NCBI GenBank assembly: GCA_002708905.1
Contig: PAPM01000023.1
Span: 62,001-126,000 of the forward strand
Origin: Pseudomonadales bacterium
Lineage (GTDB): Bacteria > Pseudomonadota > Gammaproteobacteria > Pseudomonadales > Ketobacteraceae
DNA length: 64,000 nt
Direction: 5' to 3'
The position numbers and the translations under genes are program-made. Shown here one piece after another: positions 8,414 to 17,953 of this stretch (position 1 is the first letter of the stretch; every line of letters begins with the position of its first letter). The notes beneath the pieces are model-generated. The model saw nothing but the letters and a program-made list of their open reading frames with translations. It was not told where the DNA came from and searched no databases.

Positions 8414-9193
8414 TTACACAGAAATCTCACCCACCATATAAAGGAAGGCTGTACCTGAAATCCTGACCCGATCACCCGCGATTGCACAGCCCACATCACC
8501 ACCGCGAGAGGAAATCTGCCTGGCTGACAACTCGGCCTTGCCCAACCGGTCAGCCCAATAAGGTGCCAGCTGGGTATAGGCTGAACCTGTAACCGGATCT
8601 TCCGGAATACCGCATCGGGGAGCAAAAAAGCGCACCACAAAGTCTTTATGCTCCCCCGGTGCCGTCACCGCCGCGCCGCGCAGATCCAGTGCTTTCAATG
8701 CCTCCATGTCCGGGCTCAATGCGGCGACTTGCGCTTCCGATTCCAGCACCACAAGATAGTCCTCTGACGCCAGACATTCCAAGGGCTGCACACCAAGCCC
8801 TCGCACCAGAGCAGCGGGTGCCTCACACCGCGTACCCGGCTGGGCCGGGAAATCCAGGGTCAGGAGCCCTCCGCTTCGCGCCACGCTCAAAGGCCCCGAT
8901 AGAGACTGAAACACAATGGAAGAGGATTGCTCGCCAAGCAACTCATAGAGCACATGCGCCGACGCCAGAGTGGCATGACCACAAAGCTTGACCTCCACGG
9001 TCGGCGTGAACCAACGAATCCGGTAACCTTCGCCCTCTTTTACAAAGAACGCCGTCTCCGCCAGGTTGTTCTCAGCCGCAATCGACTGCATGGTGGCGTC
9101 CGGTAGCCAGGTCTCCAGCGGAACCACCGCTGCAGGGTTGCCCTCGAATACTTTGGCGGCAAAGGCGTCCACTTGGTATAGGGGTAATTTCAT
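8414..9193 (-). CDS. PhzF family isomerase/epimerase
   Basis: A protein of 259 residues of the PhzF/diaminopimelate-epimerase fold. The start ATG 9193 gives the canonical opening MKLPLYQVDAFA; a longer in-frame start 54 bp upstream adds residues foreign to the family. The conserved acid lies in NNLAETAFF (Glu46), with the mirror motifs FTPTVEVKLCGHATLA and EDPVTGSA in the two halves. Most genomic PhzF homologues outside phenazine operons have unknown substrates, and no phenazine genes are nearby, so a biosynthetic role is not implied. A GGAG ribosome site precedes the start. It is divergent from the capsule locus. Confidence 0.88.
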   Translation of the reverse strand: MKLPLYQVDAFAAKVFEGNPAAVVPLETWLPDATMQSIAAENNLAETAFFVKEGEGYRIRWFTPTVEVKLCGHATLASAHVLYELLGEQSSSIVFQSLSGPLSVARSGGLLTLDFPAQPGTRCEAPAALVRGLGVQPLECLASEDYLVVLESEAQVAALSPDMEALKALDLRGAAVTAPGEHKDFVVRFFAPRCGIPEDPVTGSAYTQLAPYWADRLGKAELSARQISSRGGDVGCAIAGDRVRISGTAFLYMVGEISV

Positions 9194-9376
9194 CCTTAAA
9201 AATCTCCATATTTGCTTCCAGCACGCAACATACATCAAAGCTTCCACGCGACCAACTCCACAAACGGGACAAACCGCTTATGAGCTTGTTAAAAATCACC
9301 CACTTACACCTTGCATCCCCCCATATCGAACTGCAAAATACCCCCTGACCAATGGGAGATATGGGCTATTTCAACC

Positions 9377-10894
9377 GTGCCAGGAAACCAGCACAATCGA
9401 ATCCGACGCATAGGAACGGCGGCGGTGGGCACCCTGCTGATGCTGAGTAGCCATTTCTGCGTGGCCGGCCCCTGGATTTCCCCCGGGGATGAAACCTTAC
9501 GCCACCACATTCAGGTGTTGGCGGACGCGGGCGTGATACGGGTGCCGGTTACAACCTGGCCACTGATGTGGAGCGGCATCAAACAGGATCTGGAAAACGC
9601 AGACATGTTTGAGCTATCCCACGGGCAACAACTGTCACTCAGTTACGTGCTATTTGCTTTGCGCCGCGACACAAATGACGAGGTCCGTCTGACCTGGCGC
9701 GGCGATATAAGGCAGGATGCCCGCCCGTTTACCGATTTTGCAGACAGCCAGCGGGACAAGGCCGAAACCAACCTGGACGCCGACTGGATGAGCAAGCATT
9801 TTGCTGCGCGCCTGTCCGTCTCCTACACAGACGACGCCAACGATGACCCAAACGCCAAACTGGATGGCAGCTACCTGAGCACCATTCTGGGCAATTGGGC
9901 TTTCACCGCGGGATCGACCGAGCGCTGGTGGGGGCCGAGCTGGCAAAACAACCTGATACTGGGCACCAATGCCAGACCAGCGCCCAGCTTGACACTACAG
10001 CGTAACCATTCAGCGGCGTTTGAAAGCCCTTGGTTAAGTTGGATTGGGCCTTGGCATTTGGAAACCTTTATGGGGCGGTTAGAAAATGATCGGGAGGTCA
10101 GCCATGCATTGCTGTGGGGATTACGGATCACTTTTCGACCGATCCAACCGCTGGAAATTGGTTTAACCCGAACCGCTCAGTGGGGGGGCGAAGGTCGCCC
10201 GCAGGGCTTCAGCACCTTTACTGATCTGCTATTGGGGCGCGATAATCGCGGGGACGATGATATTGACCAAACCAATGAGCCCGGCAATCAACTCGGCGGC
10301 ATCGACTGGCGGCTCAGCGGAACATTTTTTGGCGACACAGGCTTTGGGTTTTACGGCCAGTGGATTGGGGAAGACGAGTCCAACGCGCTACCCAGCCGCT
10401 TTAGCATGCTGATGGGTTTGGATGCGAGCCTGGTTTCTGAGAGCATCCACCATCGTTTTTACATAGAATTCAGCGATACTACCGCCGAAGGTTTTAAAGG
10501 CAGCGGCAGCGACCGGCCCAACTACACCTATGAACACGGTATATACCAAAGCGGATATCGATATCGGAACAGAAGTATCGCCTCCGCCACCGACAACGAC
10601 TCCCGCATGTTAACCTTGGCACATGACCTGCTTATAGGTGATGACCAACAGATCAGCTGGTCGCTCACCAAAGTGGAGTTGAACCGGGATGGAACGGACA
10701 CCAACGCTCCGGGTGGTCACACTCTGAGCAGGAATATCAGGACCGATCTGTGGTTGGCCGATGCCCGATACAGTATATTAATTAACCCATGGCAAATCAG
10801 CCTGGGAATAGACTATCAAAGTGAAGACCTGACCTATGCAAAAGAAAGTATCGGCGGTGCCGGAGCCTATTTTGCGTGGGAAGCCAGATGGTAA
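9377..10894 (+). CDS. Wzi family capsule assembly outer-membrane protein
   Basis: A protein of 505 residues from GTG 9377; a TTG at 9311 in the same frame is an alternative. From the GTG the N-terminus is a basic stretch, a hydrophobic core (GTAAVGTLLMLS) and a plausible signal cleavage near CVAG. The rest alternates aromatic and polar residues as expected of a beta-barrel and ends in a barrel-like aromatic terminus (YFAWEARW). Family-like features are STERWWGPSWQNNLILG and NRGDDD. Wzi proteins anchor or organise surface polysaccharide. In Vibrio K-antigen loci a Wzi-like gene precedes a large SLBB export gene, as here. A run of seven G within the gene (10182-10188) could slip. Confidence 0.85.
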   Translation: MPGNQHNRIRRIGTAAVGTLLMLSSHFCVAGPWISPGDETLRHHIQVLADAGVIRVPVTTWPLMWSGIKQDLENADMFELSHGQQLSLSYVLFALRRDTNDEVRLTWRGDIRQDARPFTDFADSQRDKAETNLDADWMSKHFAARLSVSYTDDANDDPNAKLDGSYLSTILGNWAFTAGSTERWWGPSWQNNLILGTNARPAPSLTLQRNHSAAFESPWLSWIGPWHLETFMGRLENDREVSHALLWGLRITFRPIQPLEIGLTRTAQWGGEGRPQGFSTFTDLLLGRDNRGDDDIDQTNEPGNQLGGIDWRLSGTFFGDTGFGFYGQWIGEDESNALPSRFSMLMGLDASLVSESIHHRFYIEFSDTTAEGFKGSGSDRPNYTYEHGIYQSGYRYRNRSIASATDNDSRMLTLAHDLLIGDDQQISWSLTKVELNRDGTDTNAPGGHTLSRNIRTDLWLADARYSILINPWQISLGIDYQSEDLTYAKESIGGAGAYFAWEARW

Positions 10895-10904
10895 TTGGAA
10901 CAAC

Positions 10905-13382
10905 ATGATAACCAAGACACACCTGATTAAATATTTTTTTAGCCTTTTGATTGCGCTGTTTCTGACCAGCGTAACCGCCTTTGGCTTCACCCCAACCAAG
11001 CAGCAGATTGAGATGTTCAAGAGCCTGTCACCTGAACAGCAAAAGGCATTGGCCAGTCAATATGGCGTGGACCTGAACGATCTCGGCCTTGGCGGGAGCT
11101 CGGCGCAACCCGATCTCGGGCAATCGCAGAATCAACCAAACACCCGCCCCACCCTGCAAGACACCTCCATGTTCAACCGAGCAGATGATCAACCTGCCGG
11201 GGATACAGATGCACAAAGCGAACCCACCAAGAAGAAAACGGAACTACGTCAGTTCGGTTACGATTTATTTGGCGACACGCCTGACGCGTTCACACCGGTT
11301 GCTGATGTCCCTCCCCCGGACAGCTATGTACTTGGCCCAGGAGACAATCTGGTAATCCAGCTGTATGGCAAAGAGAACAGCAGCTATAACCTGGTGGTGA
11401 ACCGGGATGGTCAAATCCAGCTCCCCGAAATAGGCCCCATCACCCTGGCCGGCTTGACCTTCAGCGACGCGCGCCAACTACTGATGGACACCGTTACCCA
11501 GCAGATGATCGGCGTTAAGGCCAGCGTGACCATGGGATCGTTACGCTCTATCCGCATATTTGTATTAGGAGAGGCTCTGCAACCCGGCTCATATACCGTC
11601 AGCTCCCTATCCACTATGACCAATGCCCTGTTCGCGTCCGGGGGCATCAGCAAGATAGGATCGCTCCGCAACATTCAATTGAAACGCCAAGGCAAATTAA
11701 TTACCACACTGGATCTGTACGATCTGCTACTGAATGGGGATACCAGTGACGATGCCCGCCTACTGCCGGGAGATGTCATTTTCATTCCCCCTATCGGCGC
11801 AACCGTGGGAATAAGTGGTGAAGTCAAGCGCCCCGCCATCTATGAACTTAAGAAGGAAAACAACGTAATCGACGCAATACAACTGGCCGGAGGCTTTACT
11901 CCGACCGCGTTCCCCGCCGCCTCGCGTATCGAGCGCATTGATTATAAAGGGGACCGCACACTGGTTGATGCAAATTTAACTCAGAGCTCTGGTAAGAACA
12001 TAAAAGTGAAAGACGCCGACGTAATCCGCGTCTATTCCGTACTAGAAACCATGGAAGATGTTGTGATGCTGGAAGGCCACGTGGAACGCCCCGGTGGATT
12101 TGCCTGGCGCCAAGGCATGCGCGTAACAGACGTGATTCGCAGCGCTGAAGAACTTCTACCGTTCCCTGATATGAACATTGCCCTGATTGAACGGGAGGTT
12201 CAACCCACTCGTGAAAAGGTGGTGGTTACGTTTAACTTGGGCAAAGCACTTAGCAACCCCACAGGCCCGGACAACCTTGAGCTGAAAACACGTGACAAAA
12301 TCTACGTATTCAATTTTGAAGAAACAAGAACAGACCAGCTTCAAGAGCTAGTGGAGCGCCTTAAACTGCAAGCCAACAAGGATTTAAGAAAGCAAACAGT
12401 CATCGTATCCGGTTACGTTCGCTTCCCTGGCGAATATCCCCTGGGCGCCAACATGTCGGCACGCGACGCCGTCACACTCGCTGGAGGCTTGACGGAAAAC
12501 GCATATGGACTCAGGGGTGAAATCACCCGGGTAACCTATAGCGAAACGGAAGAACAAAGCATTGAACATATCAATGTTGATCTCGCCAATAGTGCTGCAC
12601 AGAATTTAAAAGAAGAAGACGAGCTACATATCAAACGACTCCCCAACTGGTTGGATCAGGAAGTCGTTACCATAGAAGGCGAAGTGAAGTTCCCGGGCAA
12701 ATTCAAGATCAAACGGGGCGAAACCCTGACCCAGGTTATTGAGCGAGCGGGCGGATTAAATGAATGGGCTTACCCGGAGGGTGCAATCTTCTCACGGGAG
12801 GATCTCAGAATGCTGGAGGCTGAACGGCTGAAAGAACTGAGGAGCAAGCTGGAATCTGATATCGCGGCGGCTAATATTGAGCAGCAAACCATCGAGCAGA
12901 AAGTAGCAATGGAAGACGCAAACGATCTGTTGGAAAGTTTAAATGCCGTTCGCCCGCTTGGGAGAATGGTGATAGACCTAAACTCCATTATAGCAGGCAG
13001 GGGTCAAGCCATTCAGCTCAAAGACGGGGATAAATTAGTTATTCCACGCAAGAAACAGGCTGTTACCGTTGTTGGTGAAGTGCAGTTTCCGACCTCACAT
13101 ATTTTTGAAGCCAACCTGGATGCAAAACAGTACATAGAAAGGAGCGGTGGCACCACTCAAAAGGCAGACGACAATAGAATTTATGTTGTTAAAGCTAATG
13201 GCAGGGTTTTTCTGCCAGAGCCATCTGGTTGGTTTAAGGCTGGGAAATATCAGATAGAGGCTGGGGATACCGTGGTTGTGCCTCTTGACGCTGACAGGAT
13301 AAAGCCTTTGACTTTGTGGACAAGTGTATCGCAAGTTTTCTATCAAATTGCACTGGGTGCTGCAGCGGTGGCAAGCTTTTAA
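10905..13382 (+). CDS. Polysaccharide export protein with multiple SLBB domains (WbfF/OPX-like)
   Basis: A protein of 825 residues from ATG 10905, ten bp after wzi stops. A signal peptide (hydrophobic FFSLLIALFL, cleavage near TAFG) without a lipobox leads to a Gln/Asp-rich linker. A polysaccharide export domain follows at about 136-215 (YVLGPGDNLVIQLYG). Six SLBB-like repeats begin near residues 232, 315, 395, 505, 590 and 730, each with a (V/I)xGxVxxPG-type turn. A coiled-coil insert lies near 655-690. The last residues (FYQIALGAAAVASF) form a hydrophobic end. It resembles the large export proteins of Vibrio O/K antigen loci (WbfF/OtnA type) more than the 380-residue lipoprotein Wza. It should form the periplasm and outer-membrane export channel. 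Confidence 0.87.
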   Translation: MITKTHLIKYFFSLLIALFLTSVTAFGFTPTKQQIEMFKSLSPEQQKALASQYGVDLNDLGLGGSSAQPDLGQSQNQPNTRPTLQDTSMFNRADDQPAGDTDAQSEPTKKKTELRQFGYDLFGDTPDAFTPVADVPPPDSYVLGPGDNLVIQLYGKENSSYNLVVNRDGQIQLPEIGPITLAGLTFSDARQLLMDTVTQQMIGVKASVTMGSLRSIRIFVLGEALQPGSYTVSSLSTMTNALFASGGISKIGSLRNIQLKRQGKLITTLDLYDLLLNGDTSDDARLLPGDVIFIPPIGATVGISGEVKRPAIYELKKENNVIDAIQLAGGFTPTAFPAASRIERIDYKGDRTLVDANLTQSSGKNIKVKDADVIRVYSVLETMEDVVMLEGHVERPGGFAWRQGMRVTDVIRSAEELLPFPDMNIALIEREVQPTREKVVVTFNLGKALSNPTGPDNLELKTRDKIYVFNFEETRTDQLQELVERLKLQANKDLRKQTVIVSGYVRFPGEYPLGANMSARDAVTLAGGLTENAYGLRGEITRVTYSETEEQSIEHINVDLANSAAQNLKEEDELHIKRLPNWLDQEVVTIEGEVKFPGKFKIKRGETLTQVIERAGGLNEWAYPEGAIFSREDLRMLEAERLKELRSKLESDIAAANIEQQTIEQKVAMEDANDLLESLNAVRPLGRMVIDLNSIIAGRGQAIQLKDGDKLVIPRKKQAVTVVGEVQFPTSHIFEANLDAKQYIERSGGTTQKADDNRIYVVKANGRVFLPEPSGWFKAGKYQIEAGDTVVVPLDADRIKPLTLWTSVSQVFYQIALGAAAVASF

Positions 13383-13444
13383 CAAACCAATCGCACAACG
13401 CAATTAATTTCCAAACCTAAACATATGATATTGGGAAAGTTTTA

Positions 13445-14176
13445 ATGCACGACGTTATACTGAATCTTGGTTGCGGAACAAAAACAAGCGATCACCCAAA
13501 TGTCGTAAATATCGACTGGTCAATAAGTCTGCGGATTAAGAAAAATCCTGTTTTGAGGGCTTTTCTTCCTTTGCTCCTAAACCAAGAAAGGAGAAGTAGA
13601 ATTGCTAAGGATTTAGGCAAAATCGTTGTCCACGATCTATCTAAAGGCTTGCCCTATGCTGATGGAAGCATCTCGGTCGTCTATCATTCACACTTACTTG
13701 AACACATTGAGAGAAACAAGGCAGAAACTTTTCTTAGTGAAAATTTAAGAGTTCTCAAAAGAGGAGGTATTCTTAGAGTAGTCGTCCCTGATTTCGAACA
13801 ACTTTGTCGAAAATATCTTGCCTCTTTGGAAAGCGGTTTATCCACATCTACTGTAGAGCATGAAACCCACATTGCAGATATAATTGAACAGTGCGTTAGG
13901 GTTGAGGCATTTGGAACTAGCAAACAACGCCAGCCAAGAAGGTTTCTTGAAAACCTTTTGCTCGGGAATGCACGTAAACGTGGCGAAACACATCAATGGA
14001 TGTATGACAAATCCACTTTAACTAACCTTCTCAAGAAAATAGGTTTTGGAAGTGTTTCAATTTGCGAGTTTAACGCCAGCCAAATAGACCACTGGAACGA
14101 AATCGGGCTAGATCTTGACTCAAACGGAATGCAATATAAACCATTCTCGCTATATGTAGAAGCCATGAAAATCTGA
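13445..14176 (+). CDS. Class I SAM-dependent methyltransferase
   Basis: A 243-residue cytoplasmic protein. Motif I is LNLGCGTK near the N-terminus, then the acidic ribose-binding NIDWS, YHSHLLEHIERN, and LKRGGILRVVVPDFE, the usual Rossmann methyltransferase series. Its place inside the polysaccharide locus suggests it methylates a sugar or lipid intermediate, but the substrate cannot be read from sequence. From here the DNA is clearly richer in A and T than the Wzi and export genes. It starts 62 bp after the export gene. Confidence 0.8.
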   Translation: MHDVILNLGCGTKTSDHPNVVNIDWSISLRIKKNPVLRAFLPLLLNQERRSRIAKDLGKIVVHDLSKGLPYADGSISVVYHSHLLEHIERNKAETFLSENLRVLKRGGILRVVVPDFEQLCRKYLASLESGLSTSTVEHETHIADIIEQCVRVEAFGTSKQRQPRRFLENLLLGNARKRGETHQWMYDKSTLTNLLKKIGFGSVSICEFNASQIDHWNEIGLDLDSNGMQYKPFSLYVEAMKI

Positions 14177-14266
14177 TTTCTCGTCCGATGTTATTATGAT
14201 TCTAGCTCGCGCGTTATAAAAACCATGATCATTACAAAATCATATCTATAGAAAGAAAATCACGCC

Positions 14267-15361
14267 ATGCCTCAGAAATCAGATCAATTCTATGCTCTTT
14301 GCCCGATTGGCACTCCTATCACTGGCCGGCAAGTTGTTTCTACGAAAGTCTGTGAGATTGTAGAAGAGAGAAAAAAACACATTCGAATATTCGATTATTC
14401 CCCAAACCACAACCCCACACTGAACCTGACCAGAAAATTTTGTGGAATAGTTAGAAAGGTGGCATCTGCCTTTCTCATATCAACCTCGATACGAAACCAA
14501 GAAAACTCCCAAAGCAAAACAGAATTATACATCGCGTTAAATGACGGCCTCGCATTATGGATTGACTACTTTGTAATAATTCTAACTAAAAGCAAAACAA
14601 ATAGAACAATCCTCCATCATCATTCTCGGCGTTATATTGATAAACGAAGCATGGCTTTTAGTTTGATTTCAAAGCAAACATATTCCGCCAATATAACACA
14701 TATTTTTCAATGCAAAGAATTGGCGAAGCAAGCAGAACAACTTTATCCAAACCTTTCTGGACAGCACCTAGCAATATCAAACGCCTTTACAGTCAAACCA
14801 CAAAAATATGATACTACTAAAAACAACAGCGTATTCACTATTGGCTTCATTTCAAATCTAACTATTGAAAAAGGACTGGATAAATTTTTCGAAGTAGCAT
14901 GCCACGCAAAAAGACTAAATTTGGACTGGTTTTTTGTTCTCGCCGGCCCAGCAGACAAGCCAGCTGAAGCACTGATCAACGGATTTGCAAACGAGTCGAA
15001 CATAAAATACTTAGGGCCAGTATACGGTGACAAAAAGGAATTATTTTTTCGCGATATTGACGCTTTGCTTTTCCCTACGTCATACCCGGCGGAGACCGAG
15101 GGAATTGTTGTTCTAGAAGCGATCTCGCATGGATGTGTAGTCGCATCAACCAAACTACCCTGCTGCGTACCTCAATTACGTAACAACTCAGTATTAGCCG
15201 AAATTCCGGGCGATCAGGAGAATTGGCACGAGGAAGCAATTGTACGCCTGAATGAATTACGTGCCTTACCAAACAGATCAAAATTGGCAACGGATGTATT
15301 CAATGCTGCCTATCAGCACTCAACGAGATCAATTATTGATTTAATTGAAACTGAGCAATGA
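14267..15361 (+). CDS. Glycosyltransferase family 4
   Basis: A GT-B fold transferase of 364 residues. The C-terminal half has GFISNLTIEKGLDKFFEV, FVLAGPADKP, the loop NIKYLGPVYGDKKELF and the donor-binding acidic motif PAETEGIVVLEAISHG (E-x7-E type). The N-terminal acceptor half is weakly conserved, as usual. It should add one sugar to the undecaprenyl-linked repeat unit on the cytoplasmic face. Donor and linkage are unknown. AT-rich codon use matches its neighbours. Confidence 0.85.
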   Translation: MPQKSDQFYALCPIGTPITGRQVVSTKVCEIVEERKKHIRIFDYSPNHNPTLNLTRKFCGIVRKVASAFLISTSIRNQENSQSKTELYIALNDGLALWIDYFVIILTKSKTNRTILHHHSRRYIDKRSMAFSLISKQTYSANITHIFQCKELAKQAEQLYPNLSGQHLAISNAFTVKPQKYDTTKNNSVFTIGFISNLTIEKGLDKFFEVACHAKRLNLDWFFVLAGPADKPAEALINGFANESNIKYLGPVYGDKKELFFRDIDALLFPTSYPAETEGIVVLEAISHGCVVASTKLPCCVPQLRNNSVLAEIPGDQENWHEEAIVRLNELRALPNRSKLATDVFNAAYQHSTRSIIDLIETEQ

Positions 15362-15424
15362 AAAAGGAAATTACTTCCTGGACTTGCGACATCATAACAG
15401 GCCATTTAATCAATAAGATTAAAA

Positions 15425-16735
15425 ATGAATATTGATTTTGATAGCTTGAAGAGAATATATAGCAAAGTACAAAATATTGCTCTCTGGAGTATCATCGGCA
15501 GAATCGGCACTTCAGTAAGCTCCTTTGCTTCAAATGCAATATTGTTACATGAGTTACAGCCAAGTGACATAGCCACCTACTTTTTACTTTTGAGTACTAT
15601 TTCCATTGCGAGCATAGTTTGCTTATGTGGCTTTAACAAGTTAAACGTTATACAGGGAGCTCAACTAAAAGAGGAAGACCTCATTGTTTATCTAGCAAAC
15701 TCTTTAAGCATTTTTGTAGTACTTAGCGCAGCGTTTTCGACCATTTGGATTCTCGTAATTAATGAGGCACAACTTTCTGAAGCAACGCCCAACACGCTGC
15801 CGAAAACGTTAACAATTTTTTTAGTAATCTGTATTGCCCTTCAAATCTATTTTGGTGAGCTGTTTAGAGGAATAGGAAAATTGCGAAGCGCCATACTTGT
15901 AACCAACTCGGGAGCAATGGGAAGCGGGGGGTATGGGCTAATAGGGGGCCCGGTTTTTCTGCTCATAACGCTTATATTAAGCTACATAAATATTCTCAAT
16001 ATGCAAAGCGTGTCAATTGCAATATTAATTTCAAGCTTTGCATCACTCCTGTATGCAATGGGAATGCTTAGAAAGCTTATGGCTAAGGTTTCGCAAAGCC
16101 TCACAGTCATAGATAGGGTATCCATTTATAAAACCTTTAGGCGGGCCTTACCTCATTTGGCCACCACGTTAATCATAATTATTCCACTACAAACTGAGCT
16201 GTGGGTGATTGCCTTGATGGGCAATGAGAGCGAAGTAGCCCTTTATGGTGCGGCAACAAGATTAGCATATTTCCAGAATATACCTATGCTAGTGATATGG
16301 CCAGTAATACAGAGGAAGGTACTAAAAATTTGGGAAAATAGCCGCCTCGAGCTATTACATTTGATAAAAAATCTGACAATCACCATTAGCGTATTTAATA
16401 CCATTTTTGTTGTTACCTTTATTCTCTTCGGAAACGAAATCCTCACTATCTTTTTTGGAGATCGATACGGTTCAGGCGGAGTGTACCTAACCTTAAAGTC
16501 GATACAATTCTCAGCACTCTCAATAGAAGGGCTATTGACATTGATCATTTCACTACTAGAAAAAAGCAGAACTATTGTACTGGTTGGCGTGTTTGCATTA
16601 TTGGCCCAAACTAGCCTTTCATTTATGCTATTTGATTATTTAAACTCCCCTGGAATACTGCTAGCACTAATCTTAACGTCAACGGTTTCTACCGCTTTTT
16701 ATTACGCAAAAATAATCTCAATTTTAAAAAGCTAA
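15425..16735 (+). CDS. Wzx-type oligosaccharide flippase
   Basis: A membrane protein of 436 residues with about twelve to fourteen hydrophobic segments, in the MATE/MOP flippase superfamily. The opening IIGRIGTSVSSFASNAIL and the mid-protein RRALPHLATTLIIIIPLQTELW are in keeping with Wzx. It should translocate the undecaprenyl-linked repeat unit to the periplasmic face for Wzy. It has a glycine-rich stretch (GAMGSGGYGLIGG) in one hydrophobic region. It is convergent with the minus-strand methyltransferase gene. Confidence 0.82.
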   Translation: MNIDFDSLKRIYSKVQNIALWSIIGRIGTSVSSFASNAILLHELQPSDIATYFLLLSTISIASIVCLCGFNKLNVIQGAQLKEEDLIVYLANSLSIFVVLSAAFSTIWILVINEAQLSEATPNTLPKTLTIFLVICIALQIYFGELFRGIGKLRSAILVTNSGAMGSGGYGLIGGPVFLLITLILSYINILNMQSVSIAILISSFASLLYAMGMLRKLMAKVSQSLTVIDRVSIYKTFRRALPHLATTLIIIIPLQTELWVIALMGNESEVALYGAATRLAYFQNIPMLVIWPVIQRKVLKIWENSRLELLHLIKNLTITISVFNTIFVVTFILFGNEILTIFFGDRYGSGGVYLTLKSIQFSALSIEGLLTLIISLLEKSRTIVLVGVFALLAQTSLSFMLFDYLNSPGILLALILTSTVSTAFYYAKIISILKS

Positions 16736-16830
16736 ACGATAGCGATCTCTCTGCAACTGATCTGATCAACAACTATAATAGCGAAAAAACTAAAAACCGA
16801 GCTGGCCCTCCCATTACGGATGACCACCGC

Positions 16831-16847
16831 CCCAAATAAAATTTGGG
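16831..16847. terminator. Small inverted repeat between convergent genes
   Basis: CCCAAAT-AAA-ATTTGGG forms a 7-bp perfect stem between wzx and the convergent methyltransferase gene. There is no T-tract on either side, so a terminator role is only suggested by position. Confidence 0.35.
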
Positions 16848-16865
16848 ACAAAAAGCAACTCGCTT

Positions 16866-17681
16866 TCATTTGACAGCCACAACCGAAAAGGTGTTCTTCA
16901 CGCCTAAGATGGTACCGACGGGCTGGAAAACTCGACTTTGGGTGCTGAAATAAGAGATCACGTCACAATCGAACCCCTCACCATCTAACACACCCCAAAT
17001 GGCATCCTGGTCAACTCCTCCTCTTACAACATGATATTCCGAATTATCCTCCACTGAATCATCCAGATAAATCCCCTTTTTCCGTCGTAGCCGTCGAGCC
17101 ACCCCACCCATAATATCGCCTCTGAACACCCTCCAACTGAGATAGGCAAAGTCTGAAAATAGTCTTTCCCAATGACTCAAACTCCTATACTTTAGGGGAT
17201 CTTGAAATGAAAAGAACTGCCCATGCTCACCCAAAACGGAAACAGAACTTTTGATGAATGAAATATAGTCAGGGACATGGTGCAAAAAGGAATTAGCTAC
17301 GACGACATCGAACTTCCCCTCAAGGTTTTCCAAAGCAGAATTCACATCATCACAATATATCTCCAACCTTTCACCATAGTGTTTACATTTGTCCTTCAAT
17401 TCATTCAACTGATACTCAGATATATCAACGGCTACAACTGAAGCTCCCAGCTCTAGAAAAGAACGAGTCACAGAACCCTCGCCAGCTCCTAGATCAAGAA
17501 CTCTAGGGATCGATGAGTAACGAACAGCGTTATCAAATACCTGAATCAAAATTCTGCTATATAATGCCCTCAATGAAGCATGCTTAACGTGAGGAGCACC
17601 ATCAACATATTTTTGAACCATATGACTATTATACGCCTGCACATTAGCAATTGAAGCTATGCGTGCAACCCTATCATCCAT
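16866..17681 (-). CDS. Class I SAM-dependent methyltransferase, opposite strand in capsule locus
   Basis: A 271-residue protein with RVLDLGAGEGSVTRSF (motif I), VVAVDISEYQLNEL, FDVVVANSFLHHVPDY and a C-terminal basic segment (RRLRRKKG). It fits the ubiquinone/menaquinone-methyltransferase-like superfamily. It is the only minus-strand gene between 9377 and 26559, so it must have its own promoter in 17682-17953. The substrate could be a sugar or lipid of the capsule, or it may be a passenger gene. Composition is only slightly AT-rich. Confidence 0.78.
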   Translation of the reverse strand: MDDRVARIASIANVQAYNSHMVQKYVDGAPHVKHASLRALYSRILIQVFDNAVRYSSIPRVLDLGAGEGSVTRSFLELGASVVAVDISEYQLNELKDKCKHYGERLEIYCDDVNSALENLEGKFDVVVANSFLHHVPDYISFIKSSVSVLGEHGQFFSFQDPLKYRSLSHWERLFSDFAYLSWRVFRGDIMGGVARRLRRKKGIYLDDSVEDNSEYHVVRGGVDQDAIWGVLDGEGFDCDVISYFSTQSRVFQPVGTILGVKNTFSVVAVK

Positions 17682-17931
17682 AGGAAACCTCTAACAAGAT
17701 TAAGAAATTTCGATTTAGCGGCACAAAAAAACTGCGCCTCACACAATCGCAACCATAAATAAAGAGTCAACCAACTCCAATCTGTGCGGGACCAAAAACG
17801 CCAAAACCACTCTACAACTGACAAAAAGATTGATCGCTAAGCACCCACAAGTATACAATCAAAAATCCATAATGCCAGATAATACCTAAGCCGCAGAACT
17901 ATTGGAATTGCGAATAAAATGATCTCTCCTA

Positions 17932-17939
17932 CCCCCCCC
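17932..17939. repeat. Homopolymeric C8 tract upstream of wzz
   Basis: Eight consecutive C residues end 14 bp before the wzz start codon, where a ribosome binding site would be expected. Such tracts can change length by slippage. Confidence 0.7.
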
Positions 17940-17953
17940 ATGGCCCATCACCC

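Noticed and set aside
9194-9376. JUMPstart/ops element upstream of the capsule locus
   Set aside because: No GGCGGTAGC-like sequence was found before the first capsule gene.
10182-10188. Phase-variable G7 tract in wzi
   Set aside because: Seven G within a GC-rich gene is weak evidence alone; mentioned only in the gene entry.
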